From contig NZ_CP012673.1 in assembly GCF_002950945.1 (NCBI RefSeq), positions 8,942,501-9,006,500 of the forward strand: 64,000 bases of DNA, in the 5' to 3' direction. Made by a program: the position numbers and the translations under genes. The stretch's first letter is position 1; each line of letters starts with the position of its first letter. The notes beneath the pieces were generated by a model. It was given only the letters and a program-made list of their open reading frames with translations, did no database searches and had not been told where the DNA came from. This document shows, one piece after another, positions 9,223 through 18,489 of this stretch. This DNA is from Sorangium cellulosum (GTDB lineage Bacteria; Myxococcota_A; Polyangia; Polyangiales; Polyangiaceae).

Positions 9223-10371
9223 TCACCCGTCGTTCGCGCTGCGGGCGGCGGAGGCCGGCGCCGCGGCGGAGGCCGGCGCCGCGGCGATGGCCGGCAGCAC
9301 CTCGACCTGCATCGCCGGATCTCCGGGGCGTGTGCCGAGGGCGATCGCCGGCTGCGCGGCCACGGGGGTGAGCGCGACGCCCTCCTCGCGGCACGCGACG
9401 AAGAACGCCCTCATGACCGACGACTCCAGGATGTCGTGACGTTCGAAGTCGTCGATCCAGAACTTGATGACGTAGCGCTGGAAGAGCGGCGTGACCGCCG
9501 CGAGCCAGAGCCTCGGCTCGGGCTCGTGGAGCACGCCCTCCACCTGCGCGCAGGCGCGGCGCGCCGCGCGCTCGACGGCCTCGGGCGGGGCGGCGAGCGC
9601 GACGAGCATCTCGATGTTGCGCGCGCACGTCCGGTCCGGCGCGCAGAAGTTCTGCACGCGCGCCTTGGCGATCACCGAGTTCGGCAGGATCACGATGTCC
9701 CCAGAGAACGTCCTCAGGCGCGTCGACCGCCACCCCACATAAACCACCTTCCCCTCGATCCCGTCGACGAGGATCCAGTCGCCCACGCTGAACGATCGCT
9801 CCGAGTGCAGGGCGAGCCCGGCGAAGAGGTTGCCCAGCGTGTCCTGCAGCGCGAGGCCGAGGACCACGGTGATGACGGTCGACGTCGCGAGCACCGGCAC
9901 GAGGTCGATCCCCGTGACCGCGCCGACGATCGAGAGGCCGGCGACCAGGTAGACGATCGTGAGCAGGAGGTGCCGGACCAGCGCCGGGAACAGGATCTGC
10001 TTGCGCTCGCCGAGCCAGTAGTCGATGACCATCGTCTCGGTGATCTCGATGGCGAGGTACGCCGCGAGCGAGAGCTCCACCAGGAGCACGCCCTTGCGCA
10101 GGGTCGGCAGCTCGCCCCCGCGCAGGATCGCGTAGGTGTGCAGCGATGTCAGCGCGACCAGCATCCGTGCCGGCAGCCGCATGCGGCGGACGAGCACGTC
10201 GTCGAGCGAGGTGTCGGTGACCCGCGCCAGCCGGGCGAGCAGGGAGAAGAGCAGGCGGTAAGCGACGATCCCGAGCGCGAAGACGGCGAGCGCCCCCGCC
10301 AGCGCGACGGGCAAGGACGCGGGAATGCGGGAGTAGTCGGCCCAGAGCGAGGAGAGCCGGTCGAGGTTCAC
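9223..10371 (-). CDS. MscS family mechanosensitive channel
   Basis: An inner-membrane channel of 382 residues. Three hydrophobic segments precede the conserved pore helix (A-T-S-T-V-I-T-V-V-L-G-L-A-L-Q-D) and the MscS beta domain (S-V-G-D-W-I-L-V-D-G-I-E-G), followed by the P-N-S-V-I region. It should open under membrane tension to release solutes. The start is taken as GTG at 10371 because the frame has no nearby ATG and homology-like sequence begins there; the frame stays open further upstream without membrane character. The tail is an Ala/Pro repeat (A-A-P-A-S-A), unlike the compact MscS C-terminus. Confidence 0.85.
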   Translation of the reverse strand: MNLDRLSSLWADYSRIPASLPVALAGALAVFALGIVAYRLLFSLLARLARVTDTSLDDVLVRRMRLPARMLVALTSLHTYAILRGGELPTLRKGVLLVELSLAAYLAIEITETMVIDYWLGERKQILFPALVRHLLLTIVYLVAGLSIVGAVTGIDLVPVLATSTVITVVLGLALQDTLGNLFAGLALHSERSFSVGDWILVDGIEGKVVYVGWRSTRLRTFSGDIVILPNSVIAKARVQNFCAPDRTCARNIEMLVALAAPPEAVERAARRACAQVEGVLHEPEPRLWLAAVTPLFQRYVIKFWIDDFERHDILESSVMRAFFVACREEGVALTPVAAQPAIALGTRPGDPAMQVEVLPAIAAAPASAAAPASAARSANDG

Positions 10372-10798
10372 GGGCCGAGTCTGCCACAACCGGCGGGCGG
10401 GAAGCGCGGGCGGAGCGGCGGAGGGCAGATTTTGAGGATCACCGCCGAGGCGCGTGTGCTGGCCCGCCCTCGATGCGAGCGCGGCAGCCAGGGTGATCGA
10501 CCGGACGAAGGTGCGTGGCGTGGGGCCTGCGCGAGGTGGCGCTGGTCTGCGGGCGCGACCGTCCTCCGAGGGCACACGTCGCGTTGCGTGACGGCCGCCG
10601 AGGCCCGCCGGCAAGCGTCGACTGACAGCGATGGTGACCGTTGATACGATATCGGCACAAGATCGATGCGGTATGCGTAATAAGGCTGTTCCTGCACTCC
10701 AGCGCGCCTGAGCTGCCGGTCGGATCGCGCAATCGCGCGCATGGCGCCACAATTCGCTTGCCGATGCGCGCGCGACCGCCCATGGTTGCTGCCGAGTC
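10372..10798. other. Divergent intergenic region
   Basis: These 427 bases lie between the leftward MscS gene and the rightward DUF4351-like gene. Bases 10635-10690 are relatively AT-rich (TTGATACGATATCGG followed by TATGCGTAATAAGG) and are the best place for a promoter. Open frames crossing the region on both strands have no recognisable protein character. Confidence 0.4.
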
Positions 10799-11689
10799 AT
10801 GCGCAGCCGATTCGACGCCTTCGGCAAGAACGTCTTGCGCGACACCCTCGCGCGCGTCGGCGCTGCCGACACTGGGGTCGAGGTCATTGCCGCTTCCCAG
10901 ACGATGGATGTCTGGTACGTGCCCGATCCTGCGCGTGCAGCGTCGCTCACCGAGCTGGGCCTGCTCGGCGAGCTCGCGGCCGACGCGTGTCAGTTCGAGC
11001 CTTTCCACGACACGCCGGGTCCGGGCGAGCTGCGCGGTTGTGTCCGGAAGCAGCTTCACTGGCATCACGAGCTCGAGCGCCGCGCCGGCGGGGAGGCGCC
11101 GTTCCCGCGGCTGTGCCTCCTCAGCAGCGGCCGGCCCGGAACGGTGCTCGACGCGTTCGGCTTCGGTCCGGTCCCCGGGCGCCCCGGCCTGTACCGCGCC
11201 GCGCCGGGCTGGCGCGTCGATGTCGTCGTCATCGCCGAGCTGCCGCGCACCCGCGAGACGCTGCTCCTGCGGCTGCTCGGCGCGCGCGCCGTGCTCCGCG
11301 ACGCCATCCGGGAGCTCGCCGCCCTGCCCGAGGACGCCTGGGAGAGGAGCATCGCCCTGCCCTGGCTGGTACGCTTGCGCTTCGAGACCCCGGCGGAGCC
11401 CTCGGCGCGCGCGGCGGAGGACGCGGAGGAGGAGGAGATCGTGACGGAAGTTCAGCGATGGTTCGAGCAGCTCAAGCAGTCGCTCCGGGACGAGGGCCTC
11501 AAGGAAGGGCAGATCCAGGCGCTAACGAGGCAATTCGAGAAGAAGCTCGGCCGGCCGCTCGCCGAGGCCGAGCGCTCCGTGCTGGCCGAACGGTTCGACC
11601 GCCTCGGCCTGGATCGCCTCGACGACGTCCGGCTGGAGCTGTCCGCGGACGCGCTGGCCGCGTGGCTCGCGGATCCGGCGGCGCGCTGA
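10799..11689 (+). CDS. Rpn/DUF4351-like protein (putative PD-(D/E)XK family)
   Basis: At 296 residues, its N-terminal half (F-D-A-F-G-K-N-V-L-R, M-D-V-W-Y-V-P-D-P) resembles the myxobacterial and cyanobacterial proteins labelled Rpn family recombination-promoting nuclease or putative transposase. The C-terminal segment (R-Q-F-E-K-K-L-G-R-P-L, then L-D-R-L-D-D-V) has the shape of DUF4351. An acidic linker joins them. I do not see a complete PD-(D/E)XK catalytic set, so nuclease activity is uncertain. No Shine-Dalgarno precedes the ATG. A short near-copy of its coding sequence lies just downstream. Family assignment is tentative. Confidence 0.5.
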   Translation: MRSRFDAFGKNVLRDTLARVGAADTGVEVIAASQTMDVWYVPDPARAASLTELGLLGELAADACQFEPFHDTPGPGELRGCVRKQLHWHHELERRAGGEAPFPRLCLLSSGRPGTVLDAFGFGPVPGRPGLYRAAPGWRVDVVVIAELPRTRETLLLRLLGARAVLRDAIRELAALPEDAWERSIALPWLVRLRFETPAEPSARAAEDAEEEEIVTEVQRWFEQLKQSLRDEGLKEGQIQALTRQFEKKLGRPLAEAERSVLAERFDRLGLDRLDDVRLELSADALAAWLADPAAR

Positions 11690-11991
11690 GGACAGCCATG
11701 CCTCCCGGAGGAGGAGATCGTGGCGGAAGCTCAGCGATGGTTCGAGCCGTGTTGGCACGGGTGCCGCCGGGTCGCGGGGCCATGTCGGCTTCAAGCGGCG
11801 CCTCCCGCCGCGCGCAGGCGGCGGCGCGCGGCCGCCTCCTCGCTCGTCCCATCACGACGGGCGACGGCGGGTCCTGCCTCTCGCCCAGCGAGAGGGTCGC
11901 TCTCGGGATGATCCTTCACGCGCTGATCGTGTAAAGAAGACCGCCCCCCGGGTGGCGCGAAGCTGCTCTATCCGAGGGCGAGCGATCCCTC
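11690..11991 (+). pseudogene. Spacer with remnant of a second DUF4351-like gene
   Basis: Bases 11707-11747 match 11427-11467, inside the preceding gene, at 39 of 41 positions. They encode the same peptide around E-E-E-I-V and Q-R-W-F-E. Beyond 11747 the similarity stops and the frame becomes Pro/Arg-rich nonsense. This looks like a scrap left by a deleted tandem paralogue or by a short duplication. Nothing else was recognised before the Kelch gene at 11992. Confidence 0.55.
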
Positions 11992-14283
11992 ATGCCTTCG
12001 CCTTGCTCCAGCTCACGGCTCCTCTCGCTGTTGCCTCCCCTGCGCGCTGCAGCGCTGCTCCTCGCCGGCTGCGGCGCAGAGCCGGAGGACACCTCGGCTG
12101 CCGCGCTGCGCGCGCGCTTCTCGGATCACGCCGAGGCGGTGCTGTCGGCGCGCGACGCGTTCATCCCGACAGCGGGTGGGTTCCGGCTGGCCGCGACCGA
12201 GCAGGGCGGCGCCTGGGTACGGGCTGCGCGACCCGAGGTGGAGCTGCCCCGCGAGGGGAGCGGGCCGATCCGGTTCCGACGCGCGAACGGCGGCGAGATC
12301 CGGGTGCGGGAGCTCGGAGCCGCCGGCGAGGGGCGGATGGCGGAGCGGGCGGTGAGCTACCGGCGGGAGGGCGGGACGTCGTTCTGGACGGCGACCGACG
12401 GGGGCGTGGAGGAGTGGCTGCTGCTCGACGCGGGGGTCGCGCGCGGCGAGGCGGTCGTCGCGGCGTGGCACGTCGAGGGAGCGACGCTGCGCGCGCGCGG
12501 CACGGCGATCGAGCTCATGGACGAGCAGAGCGGGCTGCCCGTGCTGCGCGTCACGGCGCCGCGGGCCTACGCGGCCTCGGGGCGCCCCGTGGCCGCGACG
12601 CTCACCGCGCGGGGAGCGCGCATCGAGCTCGCGGTGGACGCGGGCGGCGAGGCGGCGCTGGTCGATCCGGCGTGGGAGCCGGCCGGCGTGATGAACGTCG
12701 TGCGCGGCGGGCACACCGCGACGCTGTTGCCGGGCGGCAAGGTCCTGATCGCGCACGGCATCGGCCCTGCTTCCGACAACGTGGAGCTGTATGACCCGAC
12801 AGACGACACCTGGACCCTCACGACGTCGGTGCCCGTGCGCCAGTATCGTCACACGGCGACGCTGTTGCAGGACGGCACGGTCCTCCTGGCGGGCGGACAC
12901 GGCGGAGACATCGGGAGCTCGGCGCTGTACCTCCCGGCGACCGACTCCTGGCGTTTCACGCCGAACTACATGAGGGTCGCGCGCTGGTCGCACACCGCGA
13001 CGCTGCTTGACGACGGCCAGGTCCTCGTGGTGGGCGGATATCACGGGGAGTTTCGTATCGCGACCCTCGCCAGCTCGGAGCTGTACGACCCGCCGACGGA
13101 GAGCTGGATCCCCTTGGGTTCCATGGTGATCCCGCGCGAGGAAGGTCACACCGCGACGCTGCTGGGCGACGGAAGGGTCCTGGTGACTGGCGGGATCGTT
13201 CCCATGTGGGAAGGGCCGAGCGTTCCCAGTCCCGAGGTGGAGGCGTACAACCCCAGGAACCACGAATGGATGCGCAAGAACCCGATGCCGAGCGCGCGCG
13301 TCAGGCACACCGCGACACGGTTGCTGAGCGGCAAGGTCCTCGTGGCGGGCGGGAATGATGGGAGCAAACCCCTCGATTCCGCCGAGCTGTACGATCCCGT
13401 GGGCGGGACCTGGACCTCCGCGCGATCCATGAACGTCGCGCGCGCCGGGCACACCGAGACGCTCTTGCCGAACGGGAAGGTCCTGGTGACGGGGGGAGAC
13501 GACCCGATCTCGGGCCAGAGCGCGGAGCTCTACGACCCGGCGGCCGACACCTGGGCCCTCACGGACCCCATGGGCGCCGTGCACGAGTCGCACACCGCGA
13601 CGCTGCTGCCGGACGGCCAGGTGCTCGTGGTCGGCCCTTCCGTGTACGTCGAGCGGTACACGACCATCGGCGCTCCGTGCACGTCCGATGACGACTGCGC
13701 GCTCGCCGCCTGCGTGGAGGGGGTCTGCTGCGACTCGCCATGCACCGAGCCCTGCCACACGTGCGCCCGGAGCACGTCGCGCGGCCGCTGCGTGCCCCAG
13801 CCGCAGGGCTCGGATCTCCGCAAGGAGTGCGCGCACGAGGGCTGTGACGGCACGTGCAACGGGTTCGGGGCTTGCTCCGCCGTCGCCGCTGGCGACCCGT
13901 GCACCCCGGGCGAGTGCACCGACGAGACGCACAGCCTCGGGCCCGTCCTGTGCGAGGCCGATGGAGGCACCTGCCCGGCCCCGACCAGCCGGGGCAGCGA
14001 GCCCGTGGACTGCTCGCCCTACCGCTGCGACCGGGGCGACGGCACCTGCATGACGCGCTGCAGCTCGCTGCAGGACTGCGCGCCGGGCTTTGCTTGCGAT
14101 CTCTCGGGTCGCTGCATGCCCCCCCCGCCCGGCGTGAGCAGCGGTTGCAGCGTCGCAAAGGCAGGCGCCGCGGTCGGCTCCGGAGCCGTTCCGGGCGCGC
14201 TGGTCCTTGCGCTCCTCGCGATGAGGAGGCGAAGGTCGTCGGCCCCTCGCGCCAGGCCTGCAGAGGAACCGGAGAACTCATGA
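11992..14283 (+). CDS. Kelch-repeat lipoprotein with Cys-rich tail and MYXO-CTERM-like end
   Basis: A 763-residue exported protein. The lipobox is L-A-G-C (Cys about 23). An N-terminal domain of about 200 residues is followed by seven Kelch-like blades (about residues 233-555), each opening with a form of H-T-A-T-L-L-x-x-G-x-V-L-V-x-G-G and closing with E-L-Y-D-P-x-x-D-T-W. Next comes a region with more than 20 cysteines (about 560-705). It ends with Cys-Ser, a hydrophobic helix and R-R-R-R, the layout of the MYXO-CTERM sorting tail. Seven blades can close a beta-propeller, suggesting surface carbohydrate or protein binding. The stop overlaps the next gene by four bases (ATGA). Confidence 0.85.
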   Translation: MPSPCSSSRLLSLLPPLRAAALLLAGCGAEPEDTSAAALRARFSDHAEAVLSARDAFIPTAGGFRLAATEQGGAWVRAARPEVELPREGSGPIRFRRANGGEIRVRELGAAGEGRMAERAVSYRREGGTSFWTATDGGVEEWLLLDAGVARGEAVVAAWHVEGATLRARGTAIELMDEQSGLPVLRVTAPRAYAASGRPVAATLTARGARIELAVDAGGEAALVDPAWEPAGVMNVVRGGHTATLLPGGKVLIAHGIGPASDNVELYDPTDDTWTLTTSVPVRQYRHTATLLQDGTVLLAGGHGGDIGSSALYLPATDSWRFTPNYMRVARWSHTATLLDDGQVLVVGGYHGEFRIATLASSELYDPPTESWIPLGSMVIPREEGHTATLLGDGRVLVTGGIVPMWEGPSVPSPEVEAYNPRNHEWMRKNPMPSARVRHTATRLLSGKVLVAGGNDGSKPLDSAELYDPVGGTWTSARSMNVARAGHTETLLPNGKVLVTGGDDPISGQSAELYDPAADTWALTDPMGAVHESHTATLLPDGQVLVVGPSVYVERYTTIGAPCTSDDDCALAACVEGVCCDSPCTEPCHTCARSTSRGRCVPQPQGSDLRKECAHEGCDGTCNGFGACSAVAAGDPCTPGECTDETHSLGPVLCEADGGTCPAPTSRGSEPVDCSPYRCDRGDGTCMTRCSSLQDCAPGFACDLSGRCMPPPPGVSSGCSVAKAGAAVGSGAVPGALVLALLAMRRRRSSAPRARPAEEPENS
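12369..12655 (+). repeat. 287-bp tract nearly identical to 14660-14946 (copy 1)
   Basis: This stretch of the first Kelch gene matches 14660-14946 of the second at all but one base (A at 12502, G at 14793, giving Thr versus Ala). Sequence on either side is clearly more diverged. The identity includes third codon positions, which points to recent gene conversion rather than selection on protein. Confidence 0.9.
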
Positions 14284-17200
14284 CGTCGATGTCCCTGCGC
14301 GTCCCCCTGAGGGGCATGCTGCTGCGCTCTGCTCCCCTGCTCTGGGCATCGGCGCCCGTCCTCTCCGGCTGCAGCGCGGAGCCCGAGCCGCCCGGGGCCG
14401 CCGCCCTGCGCCGGCTGTTCCCGGACCAGACCGCCGCCGTGCTCGCGGCGAGTGAGGCGTTCGTGCCCGACGCGGAGGGCTTTCGCCTCGGCGCGGCCGA
14501 GGCGCGCTGGAGAGCGTCGCAGCTTCACGTGGTGCTCCCCCGCGACGGGGGCGAGCCCGTCCGGTTCCGTACGCCGGCGGGCAGGGAGGTGCGGGTGCAG
14601 GAGGACGGGGCGCTGGGCGAGGGCACGGCGGTGGACCGGTCCGTGGCTTACCCGCGGGCGGGCGGGACGTCGTTCTGGACGGCGACCGACGGGGGCGTGG
14701 AGGAGTGGCTGCTGCTCGACGCGGGGGTCGCGCGCGGCGAGGCGGTCGTCGCGGCGTGGCACGTCGAGGGAGCGACGCTGCGCGCGCGCGGCGCGGCGAT
14801 CGAGCTCATGGACGAGCAGAGCGGGCTGCCCGTGCTGCGCGTCACGGCGCCGCGGGCCTACGCGGCCTCGGGGCGCCCCGTGGCCGCGACGCTCACCGCG
14901 CGGGGAGCGCGCATCGAGCTCGCGGTGGACGCGGGCGGCGAGGCGGTGCTCGTCGATCCAGCGTGGGAGCCGGCGAGCGTGATGCATCGTGCGCGGGCCC
15001 AGCACACCGCGACACGGCTGGAGAGCGGCGAGGTCCTCGTGGTGGGCGGGCTCGAGGGCGACAGCCCCGAGCTGTACGACCCGACGGCCGACGCCTGGAC
15101 CCTCACCAGCGCGATGACGAGCACGCGTGAGCGCCACACCGCGACGTGGTTGCCGAGCGGCAAGGTCCTCGTGGCGGGCGGGCTCTCCGACGAGCAAGCT
15201 CCCCTCGACGGCGCGGAGCTGTACGACCCGCAGGCCGGTACCTGGACCGTCACGTCTCCCATGGCGCACGCGCGCAGCGCTCACGCCGCGGCGCTGCTGC
15301 CGGACGGCAGGGTCCTCGTCGCGGGCGGAGCCGACGACCAGATCTTCACCGGGATCGGCAGCGCGGAGCTGTACGACCCGCAGGCCGGTACCTGGACCGT
15401 CACGCGCCCGATGGTGGGCCCACGCGTGTACCACACCGCGACGCCGTTGCCCGGCGGCAAGGTCCTCGTCGCAGGCGGGTTCGACGGCCGCAGGCACCTC
15501 GACTCCGCGGAGCTGTACGACCCGGAGGCCGACAGGTGGACCGCCGCGCGCCCAATGACGCAGGCGCGCAGGGATCACACCGCGACGCTCTTGCCGAGCG
15601 GCAAGGTCCTCGTGGCGGGCGGATTCAGCGGGATTGCCTACCTCGACGGCGCGGAGGTGTACGACCCGGAGAAAGACACGTGGACGCCCGCCGCAGCGCC
15701 GATGAGCCGGGCGCGCAGCGGGCACACCGCGACGCTGCTGCCGAGCGACCTGGTCCTGTTCACGGGGGGGTACGACGGGGTCACCTACCTCGCCAGCGCG
15801 GAGGTGTACGACCCGGAGGCCGACACCTGGACGCTGACGGCTCCGCTGAAGCACGCGCGCACCCAGCACACCGCGACGCTGTTGCTGAACGGCGAGGTCC
15901 TGCTGGCGGGGGGCCAGTTCGCGCTGCACGACATCGCGACCACCGAGCGGTTCGGCTCTGCTCTCGGCGACGTATGCACCGCCGCGGTCGGCTGCCCCCC
16001 CAGCGGCTTCTGCGTCGACGGGACCTGCTGCGACGCGCCCTGTCCCTGCGGCGCCTGCAGCGCCGCGGGGCACTGCGGTCCCGAGGGCACCTCGGCGAAG
16101 GTCGGGCGGATCTGCGCGCCCCCTGCGTGCATCACGGACACCCAGCTCCTCAGTCCGGCGCAGTGCACCCTGGAGTCCGCGGCTTGTCCGGAAGCGGCTG
16201 TCGTGGACTGCATCGCCTACCGCTGCGACCCGGAGCGGGGCGCCTGCAAGGCGAGCTGCGCATCACTCGACGACTGCGCGCGGGGCTTCGTCTGCAACCT
16301 GCAGGGCCATTGCGTCTCACCCCCGTCCACGCCGAGCGCCTCCTCGGGTTGCGGCGCCGCGCCGGGCCGACCCGCCCCCGCCGCGGCGTGCGCCGTCGGC
16401 GTCGCGCTCCTCGCGCTCGGCGCCGCGCGCCGGCGGCGCAGCGTCGCCGCCGCGCTCCTCGCCTTCGCCGCCTTCGCCGGGGCGTCCGCCGCGCGCGCCC
16501 AGCCGGCCGCTCCCCAGGCGTCCGCCGCGCCTCTCTCGGCGCCCTCCGCGCCCGCCGCCGCGCCGCCCGCCGCCGCGCCGCCCGCCGCCGCGCCGCCCGC
16601 CGCCGCGCCGCCCGCCGCCGCGCCGCCCGCCGCCGCGCCGCCCGCCGCCGCGCCGCCGGACGTCTCCGCCGAGCCTCCGCCGGCCGAAGATCCCATCGCG
16701 GGGGCGCGCGCCCACTTCGAGCGCGGCGTCGCGCTGTACCGCCAGGGGGCGTGGGAGGCGGCGCTCGCCGAGTTCCTCGCGTCGCGCGAGCTCTACCCGA
16801 CCTGGAGCGCCACCTCGAGCGCGGCGCTCTGCCTCCAGCAGCTCCGGCGTTATGACGAGGCGCTCGCGCTCTTCGAGACCCTGCTCGGCGACTTCTCCGA
16901 GAAGCTGCCCCAGAACACGAGGACCGCCGCGCAGGAGGCCGTCGTGCGGCTGCGCGGGCTCATCGGGACCCTCGACATCGCGGGCGCCGAGATCGGCGCC
17001 TCGATCACGGTCGACGGCCGGCGCCGCGGCGACTACCCCATGCCCGCCCCGCTGCGCGTCGGCGCCGGCAGCCACGTGGTCCGCGTCTACAAGGAGGGGT
17101 TTGAGCCGTTCGAGATGCGCGTCGACGTCGCCGGAGGGCAGGTCGTCCGCATCCTGTCGCGCCTCCACAAGCTGGTGGAGTCGGGGCGCCTGCGCGTCAC

Positions 17201-18320
17201 GGAGCAGAAGGGCAAGGTGCTCGACGTGCTCGTCGACGGGTACACCGTCGGCAAGACGCCCTGGGAAGGCCCGCTCTCCCCCGGCCAGCACACGGTCGCG
17301 CTGCGCGGCCCGGGTGAGCTCGGGACCATGCCAGCCTCCGTGCGGATCCAGCGGATGCAGACGACGCCGCTCGCCCTTCGCGCCGAGGAGCTCACGGCCT
17401 CGCTCCGGATCGAGCCCACGCCGGTGTGCGCGAGCGTCACCGTCGACGGCGTGACGCTCGGCAACGGCATCTGGGAGGGGCGCCTCAGCCCCGGGCGCCA
17501 CCGGATCGAGGTCGCTGCCGGCGGCTTCGTCACCGCCCACCACGACGTGATCCTCGCCCGCAACAGGCGCGCGGTCGTCCCGGTCGTGCTCGAGCGCGTG
17601 GTGCTCGGCAGCCCGCTCGGGCGCTACCTGGTCGAGCTCACCGCCGCCCCGGTGTTCGTGCCGAGCCTCGGCGGCGGCGCGGCGGGCCAGTGCGGCGCGG
17701 CCTGCTCGCTCGCCCTCGGCGCCGGCGGCCTCGGCGTGGTCCACGCGGGCTACGAGCTCTGGTCCGGCCTCGGCTTCGGCGTCACGACCGGCTATCTCCA
17801 GGTGCAGCAAGCCGTGACCGCGCGGAGCACGTCCCTGCAGATCCAGGACCCCCTGCCGGAGAGCACCGGCACGGCCGACGACGCGCTCGCGCTCCGCGGC
17901 TTTCTGGCGGGCGGCTGGGCCGGCCTGTCGCTCGGCGATCGCCTCCGGCTCTCGATGCGGCTCGGCGCCGGCGCCCTGTTCGCCGCGGTGAGCGACGAGC
18001 GCAGCGGCACCTTCACCTCGAGCAGCAGCGTGCAGTTCCACGTCGACCGGACGACGGCGCAGGGCTCCGCTAGCTTCTTCTTCATGACGCCGGAGGTGCG
18101 CGCAGGGCTGCGCTTGGACGACCACCTCGACGTGACCGTCGGCCTCGCCGCGGCGGTCCTGATCCGGCTCACCACGCCGGTGTGGACCAACGCGCCGGGG
18201 GGGGTCTACGGCCGGATCGACGACAATCGGGGTTACTTCGGCGCGTTCGAGGAAGACCCCCTCGTCGGCGAGGTGACGGTCGCGCTCGCGCCCGGTGTCG
18301 GGGCTCGCTACACGTTCTGA
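14280..18320 (+). CDS. Kelch lipoprotein fused to PEGA/outer-membrane beta-barrel protein
   Basis: One uninterrupted frame of 1,346 residues. Order: lipobox L-S-G-C (Cys31); N-terminal domain; seven Kelch blades (about 238-560); Cys-rich region (565-690); MYXO-CTERM-like segment (Cys, hydrophobic helix, R-R-R-R, about 688-720); a second signal-peptide-like stretch ending A-R-A (about 742); seven A-A-A-P-P repeats (755-793); TPR-like helices (805-900); PEGA-type beta repeats (900-1095); and a beta-rich end finishing R-Y-T-F, with the terminal Phe typical of outer-membrane barrels. No in-frame ATG, GTG, TTG or CTG lies at the second signal sequence, so it reads as a true fusion of two exported proteins. 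The start overlaps the preceding gene's stop. Confidence 0.85.
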   Translation: MTSMSLRVPLRGMLLRSAPLLWASAPVLSGCSAEPEPPGAAALRRLFPDQTAAVLAASEAFVPDAEGFRLGAAEARWRASQLHVVLPRDGGEPVRFRTPAGREVRVQEDGALGEGTAVDRSVAYPRAGGTSFWTATDGGVEEWLLLDAGVARGEAVVAAWHVEGATLRARGAAIELMDEQSGLPVLRVTAPRAYAASGRPVAATLTARGARIELAVDAGGEAVLVDPAWEPASVMHRARAQHTATRLESGEVLVVGGLEGDSPELYDPTADAWTLTSAMTSTRERHTATWLPSGKVLVAGGLSDEQAPLDGAELYDPQAGTWTVTSPMAHARSAHAAALLPDGRVLVAGGADDQIFTGIGSAELYDPQAGTWTVTRPMVGPRVYHTATPLPGGKVLVAGGFDGRRHLDSAELYDPEADRWTAARPMTQARRDHTATLLPSGKVLVAGGFSGIAYLDGAEVYDPEKDTWTPAAAPMSRARSGHTATLLPSDLVLFTGGYDGVTYLASAEVYDPEADTWTLTAPLKHARTQHTATLLLNGEVLLAGGQFALHDIATTERFGSALGDVCTAAVGCPPSGFCVDGTCCDAPCPCGACSAAGHCGPEGTSAKVGRICAPPACITDTQLLSPAQCTLESAACPEAAVVDCIAYRCDPERGACKASCASLDDCARGFVCNLQGHCVSPPSTPSASSGCGAAPGRPAPAAACAVGVALLALGAARRRRSVAAALLAFAAFAGASAARAQPAAPQASAAPLSAPSAPAAAPPAAAPPAAAPPAAAPPAAAPPAAAPPAAAPPDVSAEPPPAEDPIAGARAHFERGVALYRQGAWEAALAEFLASRELYPTWSATSSAALCLQQLRRYDEALALFETLLGDFSEKLPQNTRTAAQEAVVRLRGLIGTLDIAGAEIGASITVDGRRRGDYPMPAPLRVGAGSHVVRVYKEGFEPFEMRVDVAGGQVVRILSRLHKLVESGRLRVTEQKGKVLDVLVDGYTVGKTPWEGPLSPGQHTVALRGPGELGTMPASVRIQRMQTTPLALRAEELTASLRIEPTPVCASVTVDGVTLGNGIWEGRLSPGRHRIEVAAGGFVTAHHDVILARNRRAVVPVVLERVVLGSPLGRYLVELTAAPVFVPSLGGGAAGQCGAACSLALGAGGLGVVHAGYELWSGLGFGVTTGYLQVQQAVTARSTSLQIQDPLPESTGTADDALALRGFLAGGWAGLSLGDRLRLSMRLGAGALFAAVSDERSGTFTSSSSVQFHVDRTTAQGSASFFFMTPEVRAGLRLDDHLDVTVGLAAAVLIRLTTPVWTNAPGGVYGRIDDNRGYFGAFEEDPLVGEVTVALAPGVGARYTF
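14660..14946 (+). repeat. 287-bp tract nearly identical to 12369-12655 (copy 2)
   Basis: Second copy of the conversion tract, offset by 2,291 bases from the first. It covers the part of the N-terminal domain from G-G-T-S-F-W to the A-G-G-E-A segment just before the first Kelch blade. Confidence 0.9.
16551..16653 (+). repeat. 15-bp tandem repeat encoding A-A-A-P-P
   Basis: About seven copies of a 15-base unit (CGCCGCCCGCCGCCG) lie in frame inside the fusion gene. They encode a flexible Ala/Pro tether between the second signal-peptide-like segment and the TPR/PEGA part. Copy number could vary by slippage without breaking the frame. Confidence 0.9.
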
Positions 18321-18477
18321 GCCGCGCGACCGGGGGATCTCGTCCGCCTCGTCGCGCTCGGCGTGGCGCTCGACGCTGACCACGCACACGGCACATCCCC
18401 ACGTCTCCCAACGTCCCCTGCAGCCACTCCGCCTCATCCCCGACCGACGCCGGGGTGCCGCGCTGGCCTGAACGGCG

Positions 18478-18483
18478 TACACT
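18478..18483 (+). promoter_or_regulatory. TACACT -10 element, predicted leaderless start
   Basis: TACACT ends six bases before the ATG at 18490 and the intervening bases are T and C only, with no Shine-Dalgarno. Transcription would begin at or next to the start codon. No clear -35 hexamer is visible. Confidence 0.5.
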
Positions 18484-18489
18484 TCCCCC

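Noticed and set aside
12013..16073. Minus-strand open frames across the Kelch genes
   Set aside because: They show the repeats only because the plus-strand genes repeat; no ribosome binding sites or domains.
16381..16500. Separate start codon for the PEGA/barrel protein
   Set aside because: No ATG, GTG, TTG or CTG is in frame near the signal-peptide-like stretch, so a separate gene cannot be proposed from sequence.
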